A stretch of 64,000 bases of DNA, from positions 48,772,091 through 48,836,090 of the forward strand of contig NC_053044.1 in the NCBI RefSeq assembly GCF_003473485.1. The letters are read 5' to 3'. The notes beneath the pieces are model-generated. The model saw only the letters and a list, made by a program, of their open reading frames with translations. It did no database searches and had not been told where the DNA came from. A program made the position numbers and the translations under genes. Below, in pieces: positions 51,588 through 63,475 of the stretch (positions are counted from its first letter, which is position 1; the number at the start of each line of letters is the position of its first letter). Source of the DNA: Medicago truncatula (taxonomy: Eukaryota > Streptophyta > Magnoliopsida > Fabales > Fabaceae).

Positions 51588-54500
51588 ATGGAAGGCTCAA
51601 AAGACCCAATTTCAGATTCAGAACTCGAACTCTACACCATCCCAAGCTCTTCAAGTAAGCGCTCTCTCTCCCTCTCCCTCTCTCTCCCAAAACCCTAACT
51701 CCGTTAATTAACACATTACAATCTAAACTGTGTCGTTTTTGCAGAATGGTTCGCGTGGGACGAAATTCACGAAACAGAGAAAACCGCATTCAAAGAGTAT
51801 TTCGACGGAACTTCAATAACACGAACACCGAAAATCTACAAAGAATATAGAGACTTCATCATCAACAAATATCGTGAAGAACCTTCTAGAAGGTTAACAT
51901 TCACCGAGGTACGAAAATCACTCGTCGGTGACGTCACTTTCTTGAACAAGGTTTTCCTTTTCTTGGAGTGTTGGGGTTTGATTAACTACGGTGCGCCTTC
52001 TGCTGGTAACGATGGGGAAGCGGAGAAGGAACATGAAAAGGAGAGGTGTAAGTTGAAGGTTGAGGAAGGTGCTCCTAATGGGATTCGTGTTGTTGCTACA
52101 CCGAATTCGTTGAAGCCGATTTCATTGCCGCGGGATACGAAGATTGCTGCTGGTGGTGGTGATGAGAGTGGGGCTGGTGTTAAAATTGCGCCGCTGGCGT
52201 CATATTCAGATGTTTATGGTGATTTGATTCGACGTAAAGAGGTCAATTGTGGGAATTGTGGTGATAAATGTGGCTCTGGACATTACCGAAGTACCAAGGT
52301 TGATCTTTTCTATGATTTTATATGTTAATATATGTTATGGTATTTCTCTTTTAGTTTTATTGTTCATAATTATTGTTTAATAGAAGGATTTGCTTATCAT
52401 TTATCATCAACAACAATAATCAAAGTTATCTTTTAATTGGGCCGGGTTATATAGATCAAATGACGTCACAATGTTTTGTTGATTACATTATTGATAAAAA
52501 AATTGGAGAAGATAACTGTTCATTTGGACTTAGGTCGGGTGATTTAGGTTTGGTACCGTTTATGGTAATGGAACGAGGTTCTTGTTGATTACGTTATCGA
52601 TAAAAAAATTGGAGAAGGGAACTGTTCATTTGGACTTAGGTCTGGTGATTTAGGTTTGGTAGGGTTTATGGTAATGGAACGAGGTTCTGGGTTCAATTTG
52701 TGGTGATAGCTTTAAACAAAACCTTTCAAATCATGTGAACTTAAAATAGTGTTTGGTTGGGAAAAATGGAAGGGGGAGGGGGATTGTTTTGAATCTATGC
52801 TGTTTGGTTAAACAATTTAAAGGGAATGAGAGTGAAATGGAGGCGAGTGACATTTATTTTACTCAAATTTGGCTCCTCTCCCATATTGGGGGTGATTTGC
52901 AGGGGATAGAAGATGGATTTTAAATATTTTAGATGCATTTACTTAAATTTTCTTACATAAAATGTAACAAGAAAGGTTAAAGTTAAAAGAGAGTAAACAA
53001 GTAGATTAGTTTTCCCCCATTAAAATCATCTCTACTTCCGAACCGAACAGCGAGAGGGTTATCACCCCGCCTCTCCTCCCTTTCCCTCCCACCCTTTCAT
53101 TTGAACCAAACACTGTATTCGTTAACGTGAATTAGGGTGTGATTTCAAGGATTGAGTGATATTCTTCTAGTTGAAAAACTCACAAATTAGTTTTTTTTTT
53201 TTTTTTTAATTCCATCTTCCCGACCAAACATGGCGTAGGTTGAATAGGTGAAAAATGAGGTGTTAAGAATGAAAATAAATTTGCATTTGCTTGGTGAAAC
53301 AAAATTACGAAGAAATGGAAAATACAATGTTAAGTTGTTTTTTCTCTGGGCTGTCAATTTCAAAACCATTTTCACCCTCTTCATTTTGCTTGCAATCAGT
53401 AAATGTCATTGATATGTTCATCTGTCTAACTAGCGTTTTTCCTCATACCTCTGCTTTCCCCTTCATGCACTGCAAATTTATTATGTTCCATGTCATTAGT
53501 TTTGCAAGTTTACATATTTTCTGAAATTAAAAGTGCTGTTATTCTATCATGGCAGGATAATTTCATTATTTGCACGAAATGTTTCAAAAACGGAAATTAT
53601 GGGGAGAAAAGGTCCATGGAGGATTTCAAATTAAACGAGTCAAGTGAAATTAGTGCCAACCACAGTGCTGTCTGGACTGAGGGAGAAACTCTTCTTCTTT
53701 TAGAATCTGTTTTGAAGCATGGGGATGACTGGGAACTTGTTGCTCAAAGTGTTCGAACCAAGACTAAACTTGAATGTATTTCAAAACTCATTGAGCTGCC
53801 CTTTGGGGAGCTCATGTTAGCCTCTGTTCGCCGAAATGATAACAGTAATAGTGTTACTGGCATTGTGAACAACAGAAACCAAGTTCAGGTATCTTCATCC
53901 GATCACCAAGAAACTTCAATGACACAGGATCAATCTTCTGAGCCTAAAAATGAAGTTGAGCAGAATGGAGATGCTGTGAATGAAAATCCTTCAAAAAGGC
54001 GGCGGGTCTCCACACTTTCAGATTCCAGCAGTTCACTAATGAAGCAGGTAAGAGATATTATTGAGTTTTACACCTTTATGTTATCTTCATAATTTTTCAT
54101 ATTTGGTTGCATTCTCCTTTTTCATGTGGATTTTATCTTACATACATATATTTGAATCTATCAAGAAAGATTTAGTGGTAAATGAGTTGGATAACGACAT
54201 GGTTTTGATAGAACACTATGGCGTCGTTTGATTCATGTACTAATACGTAGAATTTGTGAAAGACTAGTGGCTATGCGTGTCTTTTGTTTTTTTTATTGCA
54301 TCTCTAGCATATACTGGCCAGGGAAAGGAACATGTAAATATTGATATCATTCTGACCTCATGTATTAATATCCGCACTTGGTTGATTGTATTCTCTTTTA
54401 CCCTTTTAATATTTGAGAATAAGGGGTGTTTGCGGAAGATCGGTTTTTTTCCACCTTGCTTAGTATGATCATGAGTTCATGATGTTTTGAATCAGGTGGG

Positions 54501-57011
54501 TCTGCTCTCAACTGTGGTTGACCCTCATGTCACAGCTGCTGCAGCTAGTGCTGCTATTACAGCACTTTGTGATGAGAATTCGCTCCCAAGGGACATATTT
54601 GATGTTGAAGAGGATAATGCTTCAGCAAGGTGATCTATATCTGCCAGTTGTTGTTTACTTCTTTTATCTTTCAAATTTTGCTAGATGCTAACTTCCTCCT
54701 CTTAAATTGAGCCTTCAATTTATAAAATCCTTATACTTGTTATTATCTTTGTCAGGGCTCTCGAGGCTGAAGGTTTAGAGATGGTGGAGGGGTCCACTCA
54801 ATCAGGTATTTTTATTTATACGTGCACGAAGATGCTATTCTGATAGTTAAGTCCCGCAAAACTTAACAATATTCTTATAGACTCGTGAACAAAAAGTTTT
54901 GGCTCCCTCAAATGCGAGTATTAAATATTTAAAAAATAATAATGATGCATGCTATCCGGTCTTGTGTGAATGAAATCTCAGGAGACAAAGTAGGGAAAAC
55001 TCCCATTGTAAAAAAACATAGTAGAGTCCTGCCTCATGTGGTTTTGGTATAGGTGGAGAATCTTCGTAGAAGTGTTGGTAAGTGGATGGTAGAGTAGATG
55101 AGGATAGTTCAAGTATTAGAGGTGAAGCGAGACTAAGGAAAATTATTGGCCAAATCAAACAAGCTTTGAATTAAATGGTCTATCAATAAACATGGTTTAT
55201 GATAGGACATTATGGCATTGTCTGAATAACGTCCCCTACTTCACTTGGCGGGGAAAGGTTTTAGTCGTTGTATTTTAAGCTTGCCCATGTTTTTCTTCAT
55301 AAATTCTTAATATTACAACAACAACAACAACAACCAAGCCTTATCCCACTAAGTGGGGTCAGCTACATGGATTAAATTACGCCATAATGTTCTATCCGAA
55401 ACCATAGTTGGATCCAAATTCTTAATATTATTCTTCTCAATACTTAGAAGATTCATCGGTCACTAAAATTAGGTTTAAGTAAGTGGACATTGTCTAGGAA
55501 ACAATCTTATGGAGAGCAATAGTTTCCGAATGATGAGTTCATTTGCCATGTTAGTAGAGAATTTGGGTTAGCACCTTATAGTGGTATTATTCAAATGCAA
55601 CCAAAGAAGCTGTTGGATGTGCATGGCATTATCAGTAACCTGTTTTGAGGTAAGGGGGGTTCCTGCAAATGAACCTTAAGGATGAAGTGGAAAATTACTG
55701 GGAAGTGGCAATAGAGAGGGGACCAAGTTAAAATAATTAAACCTTGGAGACACAAAAAGGGTGGATGGTGGAGAATGAAAATAGGAACAAAGAATTCAAA
55801 GGCTAAATGTGCTAATAATATGTCCTTTTTCTGTTTTTAATACCTTTCTGTTTCCCTTTACCAAAATTTTTTTTAACCTAGACACCCATCTGTATATTTT
55901 ATGAATAAATTCATGACTTGGAAGGTTGACAAATTATAACATGAAGGATTGATTTTTTGCAAGTAATATGATAGGCATTAGATGAAAGAGGGTGATTCAG
56001 ATTAGCTGTTAAAATAGAAAAAGATTACAGAAAGACGAGAGCAATCTTGCTCCTAGCCAAGGTCCACACCTTTGGCCATACGAAATGCTAAGAAAGTGAT
56101 TGTAAAACACGTTCTCTCCCATGTCCGACGCCGACCTATACCACTCTACACATACTGGATCCATATTCTTCATTGTTGTAACTAACTTCCCCCATCTTGT
56201 CTCCCACAATGTGTTTAATAGCCTGTAACAGAGCAAGAAAATAAATAGGGGAATGGAGTAATTAAATTGTGTGCTTAAAGCCCTCTTCAGTTTTATTTCA
56301 TTGATGTATTTAAATTTCTGGCTTTTCAATATCTTTGATGAAAATTGGTAAAAGAAAAGTAAGAAAGAAAGGAAAAAACAAATCAATGAAGATCAATTGA
56401 TATTTGCGACACAAATTGCATTGATTCGTGCATTCAAGTTGCTCTTTCTGATTCTAATTGTGATTGAAAAGATTGTAATAACTATGTTTGGGCATCATCA
56501 TAACACATTGGTTATGATTCTTGTAAACTATTACTGCATTCGACCTCTAATCTTATCTTATTCTGCAGAAGTAAAAGATGACATACCATTGACACTACGT
56601 ATAAGAGCTGCCATTGGAACGGCTCTTGGGGCTACTGCTGCACGAGCAAAGTTGTTGGCGGACCAAGAAGATAGAGAGATTGAACATTTAGTAGCAACTA
56701 TAATTGAAGCTCAGGTTTCTAGCTCATGATTTTCTACATCTGTAATTTTTGACATTGTTGGAATTTCTCTGGTTCAGGTATACATCTTAGCGATTAACCA
56801 TTTTTTTTGTTGTTGCTGATTTGTTAATTAGGTTGAGAAGTTGCAACAGAAGGTTAAACATTTTGATGAACTGGAGCTTTTGATGGAGAAGGAACACGCT
56901 GAAATGGAAGAGCTGAAAGATTCTATCTTAACTGAACGGATTGATGTGTTGCGGAAGACATTTAAATCTGGTGTCGCTAGATGGAAGCATTATCCTTCTC
57001 TAAAATCTTAG
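51588..57011 (+). CDS. SWI3A: SWI/SNF complex subunit SWI3A-like
   Basis: Seven exons: 51588-51654, 51745-52298, 53556-54047, 54496-54629, 54756-54805, 56569-56714 and 56832-57011. They total 1623 nt, or 540 aa, with GT-AG borders and consistent phases. SWI3 proteins are core scaffold subunits of nuclear SWI/SNF chromatin-remodelling complexes. The SWIRM domain spans about residues 23-108 (WFAWDEIHETEKTAFKEYFD, FLFLECWGLINYG). A ZZ-type zinc cluster has Cys191, 194, 198, 213 and 216. The SANT domain spans about 246-295 (VWTEGETLLLLESVLKHGDD). A basic RRRV patch follows. The helical C-terminus has AAAASAAITALCDENS, the Ala-rich ALGATAARAKLLADQEDREI and a coiled coil (QKVKHFDELELLMEKEHAEM). The short length fits SWI3A or SWI3B rather than SWI3C/D; the zinc cluster favours A. 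LINE scraps and a tandem duplication lie in introns. Confidence 0.9.
52478..52689. repeat. 106-bp tandem duplication in SWI3A intron 2
   Basis: 52478-52583 and 52584-52689 are near-identical. Each starts GTTGATTAC and carries GGACTTAGGTC and GGTAATGGAACGAGGTTC. The few differences indicate a fairly recent event. Confidence 0.85.
52747..53118. mobile_element. Tourist-like MITE in SWI3A intron 2
   Basis: The left arm AGTGTTTGGTTGGGAAAAAT and right arm TTTGAACCAAACACT are inverted. Inner GGAAGGGGGAGG and CCTCCCTTTCCCTCCC blocks also pair. The exact target duplication is uncertain. Confidence 0.6.
54160..54260 (+). mobile_element. LINE 3'-end scrap in SWI3A intron 3
   Basis: The translation IKKDLVVNELDNDMVLIEHY resembles the C-terminal end of plant LINE reverse transcriptases (usual form KKDL-x-NDLDRNMV-x-DRTLW). 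Only about 100 bp remain. The same motif recurs in intron 5. Confidence 0.5.
55030..55410. mobile_element. Two opposed LINE 3'-end scraps in SWI3A intron 5
   Basis: On the plus strand, 55050-55240 carries decayed text ending near ATGATAGGACATTATGGC, as in LINE C-termini. On the minus strand, 55313-55410 carries a better copy: read in reverse it shows ATAGAACATTATGGC, CCATGTAGCTGACCCCACTT, AGTGGGATAAGGC and a (GTT)n tail. The two pieces are in opposite orientation and form an inverted repeat. Confidence 0.55.
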
Positions 57012-58043
57012 AGACAAGTCTGAGTGTATCTGTATAGTTATGGTTCTGTGGCGTATGATTCTACTATCATTTTGATATCATTCTGATAAGTACGGTAAAA
57101 TTTACACAATACCGTTGTACACTGTTAAATGTTAAAGCGTTTAGAAAGTTTTTATTTGGACAAATTAGAAAGTTTTTATTCGGACAAACGAATTGAATGA
57201 ATTTTATTCACAAAATCTCATCTTTTTTTAAACAAGTATTTTCATTGAATGTGTGTTTTTCTTATTAGAGTATTACACATTGGTGAATGAAAAAAAGTTT
57301 AGCTAGATGTAGATTCATCAGGACCAGGAAAGATTTCAAGACTCATCGAGTTTGAATGAGTCAAACTCCTTACTAACAAAGTCAACAATTGTTTAGACAA
57401 AGATTTCGTCTTTTCTAATAGAATATATTTGAGTTTTTGTCGCTTTTAAAAAAATTTATTTGTTAGAATATCCAAGTTTTTGTCGCTTTTACAATAAAAA
57501 TTCGAACAGTAAACTAAATCAGTTATTTCCTTACAAAATTTTGTCGACTCTTGATTATTTGATATTTTTGTTTCAATAACCAGCAATAAATATATTGATG
57601 ACAAGATAATTAATATTTTCTCTTAAAAGGGTAAATTTTAAAGAAGGATACTATTTGAAATATTTGAGACTTGTTGATTGAAGCTACGAATGACATTCAA
57701 ACGATAAATCAGATCATCCTCTACCCTTTTCTCAATTCTAATCACCAAAAAGTTTGATTCACAAAAAAATCTTTTAAACACATTATTATTATTATTATTA
57801 TTATTATTTACAGTAAGAGGAGTGGATAGTCAAAAGTAAAATAAAGTTCGGTATTCCAATCTTCATGCGTGACCCAAGATGAGGTGATGATATAGGGTGT
57901 GAAGTATGGAATTTGGTATAACTTCCGTGTTAGGCCAAACTGAACTAATTACAGCACATGCAATGCAAGTGAAACAAACACAAGATTAGGTGATATAATA
58001 CAACGAGAGAGGAGAGGATACTAAACAACAATATAGTATAATA

Positions 58044-58100
<57 letters not shown>

Positions 58101-58283
58101 GGTTCTGATCACTCCTGTTACAAGTGGTATATATTTATACAGTGTGGAAATATAGTGTGTTTTTTTCTTCATATAAGTTGCCTTTGGTGGTTAAATAACA
58201 TTACTCCAAGCTTCAAAAGTCACATACACATAAACATGTAAAACCGTTTATAACTCTATTTCATATCCACTGCTCAGCACAAT
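57012..58283. other. Intergenic between convergent SWI3A and HVA22-like genes
   Basis: 3' UTRs of both genes are expected at the edges. It holds an (ATT)n run at 57782-57808 and an (AT)n run at 58046-58095. No gene is seen. Confidence 0.4.
58046..58095. repeat. (AT)n microsatellite, about 50 bp
   Basis: An uninterrupted AT run about 190 bp downstream of the HVA22-like stop codon. Confidence 0.92.
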
Positions 58284-59162
58284 TCAATACGCCTCCTGAT
58301 CCCCCTGTCAGCCACACAATCACAATTGAATGAAATTTGTATTAGAAGTATAACAACATATCTAATTAATCCATTAATTTCAATTTGATAAAATGAAGAA
58401 AAAAAGTTGAATCAATTGATGAACTCACTTTCTTTGGAATAATAAAATCAACAAACTTCTTCTTGGTCTTGGCTCCAGTGGGTGACTTTTTGTTTTGTTT
58501 TTGTTGCTGGTTGTTCTCTGGAGGATGGTGGTGGACCCGCTGGTGTTCCTTCTCTGTCACATATTTTCGTATATGATCTCTCACAAACCTCTCATACAAG
58601 TAAGCAGCCCCCATGAACTGAGGTAACACCAACCATGCTGCCACCAATAGCTTCACATCGTACCAAATTGGTATCCTACAAATTTCCAATTCATTTTTTC
58701 ATTACATATTCCTAGTACTTATGTGTATAATAATCAATTTCATTCATTCTAAAAACAATTAAAAATAGTTAAAACTCTCACCACTCTAGAGCAGGTTGCA
58801 TAAGCATCTCCCCAAGGGTGAGGAAGGAATAGATTATCCAATAAGCTAGCCACTGTTCATCATCCAGCTTCGATGGACTCTCTATTGCTACCACCGATGC
58901 ATACCTATAATTTTAATCATAATCATAATAATCAAATAACACATTTAATTAGGAGTTGGAGTTTATGAAGACACTTACAAAGGGTACAATAATGTTACAA
59001 CCGGCCTGCAAAAAAAAAATTACACACAAACAATTAATAATACATACTGAAAAATGAATTAGTACATAGTAAGTGAATATTGAACATAAAAGAGGTTGTT
59101 CAAAAGTGCATATACCCAGCAAGGGAATGAAGCTGGGTGATCAAAGTCCACAACTTAGTCAT
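58284..59162 (-). CDS. HVA22-like protein (TB2/DP1/REEP family)
   Basis: Five exons: 59116-59162, 58979-59005, 58782-58904, 58429-58675 and 58284-58304. They give 465 nt, or 154 aa, with all phases in register. HVA22 proteins are small ER membrane proteins related to yeast Yop1 and animal REEP5 that shape tubular membranes; the founder is induced by ABA and stress in barley. Motifs in order are LAGPVVTLLYPLYASVVAIE, SPSKLDDEQWLAYWIIYSFL, LEWIPIWYDVKLLVAAWLVL and PQFMGAAYLYERFVRDH. They form two hairpin hydrophobic segments around residues 15-35 and 40-95. The hydrophilic tail is His/Gln/Lys-rich and ends FVDFIIPKKGDQEAY. The last exon is only 21 bp; read-through into intron 4 would instead add about 22 unrelated residues. 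The acceptor at 58305-58306 makes the spliced form likelier. Confidence 0.88.
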
Positions 59163-59398
59163 ATGTGTGTGTGACTATATCTCCCAAATAATCTGATTTG
59201 ATTGATTATAGCAAGAAGCAGAGACGATTTGATTTAAGATGAAGATAACTGAGAAAACGGTTAAACGAGTAAAGTTTGTTCAGGTTCAAACTACATAGGT
59301 ATTTGGCGTATGCAAGTGCAATTCTTTCTAAACAATAGGAATGGTCCCTCTCTCATATACAATTAATAAATAATGTTTCTGATGAAATGAATCGAGGG

Positions 59399-59568
59399 AC
59401 ACGTGGAAAGAGAAGAGTTGGTATTGGATTCTGCCTTGGACGTGTCATATTTAGTTTAGCACCGTCCAGATGATAAATAATATGTCATCTTATTTAGTTT
59501 GTTTCATGATTAGGTCAATTTTTATGAAAGGTTATTTGTTTCCTTGCCTAAAGCATAAGCCACGTGTG
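59399..59568. promoter_or_regulatory. Three ABRE/G-box motifs upstream of the HVA22-like gene
   Basis: ACACGTGG at 59399-59406, ACGTGTC at 59440-59446 and CCACGTGTG at 59560-59568 lie 237-406 bp upstream of the ATG at 59162. All contain ACGT cores of the ABRE type bound by ABF/AREB bZIP factors. Multiple copies are usually needed for ABA response, so this arrangement fits ABA or drought induction. Induction is inferred, not shown. Confidence 0.6.
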
Positions 59569-59569
59569 C

Positions 59570-61002
59570 ACAAAATTTAACAACACAAGCATGTTGCCGA
59601 CATGTGGCGATTAATCTGCTTCATCAATCCCTATCTGATGATCATGAAAGTACATAGGTACATACATCAGTTTGGAATTTAGCTTGAAAAACTCAGTATT
59701 AGTTTTTAACAAATTTATCATTTTGTAAAATATATGCTTGTTATATTATTGGTTTTGATTGTTTATTGCAGCTAATAATATTAATATCGACTTTGTGACA
59801 TTACTCTCGGTCAAATTTTAAGGTAGTCTTGTCTTGGAGTGGTTTCTGGCAAAATGTAACCGTGTCTCTGGTTGGCCAAGGGGGAATTTTACTTGCAAAG
59901 TGTTGATCAATTTTATATCCCCATTGGTTACAGTTGGCTTGTACGTAGTTGCATGGACACTGCCAGAACCCTGTGTTTTTTTTCCTTGTTCGTTTGGCAT
60001 AAATTATAACATTATTTTTACAAAGGGAGTTTTGAGTCTTGCTAAATATTTATAAACTCTAATAACTTGGTGAATTAAATATCGCATTCAGTTGAGAGAA
60101 GTGTTAACATTTTAGTGTGGCGAATAAATATCGCATTCAATTGAGAGAAGTGTTGCCGTGTCTCAAAAAATATCACTTTCAAGATAAGTTATAGTAAAAA
60201 GCAAAAGAAAAAAAGTGTTGCCTGTCTTTACAATTTCAGCTCCCCCACTGGTGATTGAGTTCTCAAATTATAGTCTTCAAAGGATTGGGCCGTCTCTTTT
60301 TCCAATTGAAAGCAACTCTTTTCACTTTCATTTTTGCTCTACATCCACCACAAAAATACCAAGATACCTTTGATGATAGTTAACTGTCGCTCGCTTGCGG
60401 AAAGACAACTAACTACCGTAAAAGTATTTTGGTATTTTCGCAAAAATGGAAGTGAGAAAAGGACTTTTCTTCCAATTTGGCTTTGAGCAGTAGTAGTATC
60501 CCCTGACCCACTATGGTGCTAACTGGACTTTGACTGTGCTTAAGTCCTGCAGATTTTTTTTTATCTCTTTGTTTTAAAAATTCTCACGTTATTTTTACTT
60601 TTTTAATTTGTATTTAAACATTTGTACAGTATATATATAAACAGTAAACAAAAACAATACTCCATATTTTCAATGTTTTCTATACAAATCTGTAGAGATA
60701 AGAAAAAAAAAAAAAAGGTGGCACATTTATTTAAAATTAAAACAAAAAAATTTGTTTCGGCGGCCTCGGCAGTCTCTTCTATCAAAAATACAAAACTAAA
60801 TAAACTTCTGAAACAAAATATGTCAACCTAATATGGTAGTTCACCCATATAATATGAGGTACAACAACTTATTTACTTTCCTCTAGTTAATTGACATTTA
60901 TCACATGGCCATTTAAAAATACAAAACCATAATTTTCCTTTTACTTGCTCATTAAATTAACAATGTTGCCATATATTTTCATTTTTACATTCAAGTTACA
61001 AT
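59570..61002. other. Intergenic
   Basis: No supported gene. A short duplication (AATATCGCATTCA-TTGAGAGAAGTGTT) occurs near 60078 and 60128. Confidence 0.35.
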
Positions 61003-61011
61003 TAATATTTT

Positions 61012-61428
61012 GGTTAAATGCATTTAAAGGTTCTTTAAGTTTTTCGTTTTTCCCAAAGTGATCCTTTAAGTTTCAAAAGTCCCAAACAAGTCTTTTTAGT
61101 TTTTGAATCGTTTCAAACAAGTTCTATTGTAGATAGCATAGTTTGATAATTGCTTCTTTAAACTCATCTTTGGTACCAAATCTGGCTCATAACACCACTT
61201 AAAATTAGTCATCTTTTTATGCATGGTAAATGGTGGATAATGCTCTTTGTTGCTATCATCTGAATCATCACCATCATCCTCTAAAATGACTTGTTTGAAA
61301 CGATTCAAAAACTAAAAGGACTTATTTGAGACTTTTGAAACTTAAAGTACTTGTTTGGGACTTTTGAAACTTAAAAGACCATTTTAGAAAAAACGAAAAA
61401 CTTAAAAGACCTTTAGATATATTTGTCC
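61012..61428. mobile_element. MULE-type MITE, 417 bp, 9-bp target duplication
   Basis: TAATATTTT flanks the element at 61003-61011 and 61429-61437. The left arm GGTTAAATGCATTTAAAGGT plus CTTTAAGTTTTTCGTTTTT is mirrored on the right by AAAAACGAAAAACTTAAAAG and ACCTTTAGATATATTTGTCC. Inner GTTTGAAACGATTCAAAAAC blocks also pair. Confidence 0.8.
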
Positions 61429-61437
61429 TAATATTTT

Positions 61438-62198
61438 TGTCATCAACAATGAATTGATCTAGTGTTAAATAACTTAAACTTCTTAAACAAGTGATTAAAT
61501 GATTGATTGCGTACGAAGAAAATTCAGCTAGGAGATAAGAACTAACGCACATTTGTATCAACACATACTCTGACAAAAATTAGTCACGGTCAATGCGATC
61601 GGACCTGTAACATGGAAAAGAATTATGCTTTTTTTTTTCCTTGTCATAAACATCACCTATCTGTCTTTTCCCTTCCTATTTGGTTTTATCCTAGAGTTAT
61701 ATATTATACACAATCTCCTAATCTTGTGAAAATGCAATTCTATTATTAAAAGGAATTATTTATTTCACGAGAAATAGCTTGACGTGTAAAACGGACCTTT
61801 GATTATGTCTCCCATTTCTAAACTACTAATACTATTCTCAAGGACATCAACATTAGCAGTAGACACCATTATTTTTGGCAAGAATTTCTAAACTAAAAAC
61901 ATATCTAGAATCACACACAATGAACACGTCTCACATTGTTCTATTTTCGCGTGCAAGTTAAGGATCTATATCTCGTTACTTTTACTATGTTATGAACACA
62001 AATTCTCCTCTTTTTTTCCTATCTTAATTAATCTACTCCTACCTAAATAATTCAATAGTTGTTACAACTGCAAATTATACATAACACTTTATTCAAGGAA
62101 AAAAATAATCAATCCCTCTTCCACAAGAAACGAGCTAGATTTATATGTAACATTACTTTTTCCACTTTTCCTAGTTTTTGAATTCTAACTAGGCTGGC
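61438..62198. other. Upstream region of the FATB-like gene
   Basis: AT-rich promoter-side DNA with no gene. I searched by eye for a mycorrhiza AW-box (CG-N7-CNANG) and found no exact match. Confidence 0.35.
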
Positions 62199-62206
62199 TT
62201 ATAAAG
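62199..62206 (+). promoter_or_regulatory. Candidate TATA box of the FATB-like gene
   Basis: TTATAAAG lies only 41 bp upstream of the ATG at 62240. If used, the 5' UTR would be about 10 nt. An upstream start site or an earlier non-coding exon is also possible. Confidence 0.4.
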
Positions 62207-62239
62207 TTTCCTTGTGATTTGCATTGTTTTATAATTTCA

Positions 62240-63475
62240 ATGGCAACAATCAGCAACATTGGCTTACAAGGGAATTGGAATGTGAGCAATGCAAAGAAGG
62301 AAAATATGATCAACTCAAGGAAGGTTTTGGAGGTGAATTTTAATTCCTCTCATCAAAACAATGACACATTGAACAACCACAACAAACGAAGATTTTCATT
62401 GGTGATTACAAATTCTAATCATGGTAGTACTTTTCATAAAGTGGACACAATTAATGGAACTAAGGTGAATGGTTTACAAGTGGTAGAGGCTCCTAAAAAA
62501 TTGCTAAATGAAGAAAATACAACAGATGTTGCTCTTGTTACCAATGGGAGATTTGTTGAAGGAAGGTTTGTGTTTAGGCAGATTTTTGTTATTAGGTCCT
62601 ATGAAATTGGTCCAGATAGAACTGCTACCATGGAGACACTCATGAATTTTCTTCAGGTTAGCTTCATAGTTTTAGTACCAACATTAATGTCTACAACAAT
62701 ATTCAAACATTGCTTTCTTTGCCATAAGTATAACATGAAACTTGATTCACATTTGGTTTTTTTCATAACTACTATTAAGATCACCCACATGATCAATCGT
62801 CGGATTTGTTGTTTTAAGTTCTAACTAACATAAAGCATGTATGAACTAAAGAAATGGAAAATATTTTTTAGGAAACTGCTCTAAATCATGTTACAAGTTC
62901 TGGGATAGGAGGAGATGGATTTGGAGCTACCCGCGAGATGAGCCTAAGGAAACTCATTTGGGTTGTTACTCGTATTCAAGTTCAAGTACAGAGATATAAC
63001 AAATGGTAAACACATCCATGAGCCCCTACCTTGCATAATTATACATAATTGTTAGTGAGTTGTAAACACAAAACGATAAATTTGACAGGGGAGAAGAAAT
63101 TGAAATCGATACTTGGGTGGATGCAGCAGGAAAGAATGGAATGCGAAGAGATTGGATAATCCGAGATCGTTGTACCAAAGAGATCATAACTAAAGCAACA
63201 AGGTGCATTATTTCATATACTTTTTTATGCATCCAAAATATGTTATGATTTATAATACCAAATAATATGTTAATAGGAAACTTTGTCTTTGATACAGCAC
63301 ATGGGTGATAATGAATAGAGAAACAAGAAGACTATCAAAGATACCTGAAGAAGTTAGAAAAGAGCTTACTCCTTTTTACCTTCATAAGATTGCTGTAGCT
63401 AGTGAAGAAAGAGATTGTGAAAAGATAGACAAGCTCACTGATGACACTGCTGAGAGAATACAATCTGGTTTGGCT
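62240..63475 (+). CDS. FATB-type acyl-ACP thioesterase, 5' part (continues past window)
   Basis: Four exons, 62240-62656, 62872-63005, 63089-63202 and 63298-63475, encode 281 aa in register. The next exon lies beyond 64000. Plastid FATB enzymes release saturated fatty acids, mainly palmitate, from acyl carrier protein. The first hotdog domain is clear: FRQIFVIRSYEIGPDRTATM, METLMNFLQETALNHV, GDGFGATREMSLRKLIWVVT, DTWVDAAGKNGMRRDWIIRD, STWVIMNRETRRLSKIPEEV and RKEL. The catalytic Asn-x-His and Cys residues of the second half are not in the window. The N-terminus (MATISNIGLQGNWNVSN) could be a transit peptide. Compared with FATB as I recall it, the hydrophobic helix before the core (LPDWSMLLAAITTIFLAAEK type) is absent. 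A FATA-like or specialised FatM-like role is possible but unproven. Confidence 0.85.

Noticed and set aside
56009-56386. 125-codon minus-strand frame in SWI3A intron 5
   Set aside because: No recognised domain. It lies in an intron with other repeat fragments and is probably decayed repeat DNA.
61438-62239. Mycorrhiza AW-box or CTTC-type element upstream of the FATB-like gene
   Set aside because: Eye scan of CG dinucleotides gave only near misses (for example at 61587-61600), so no regulatory claim is made.
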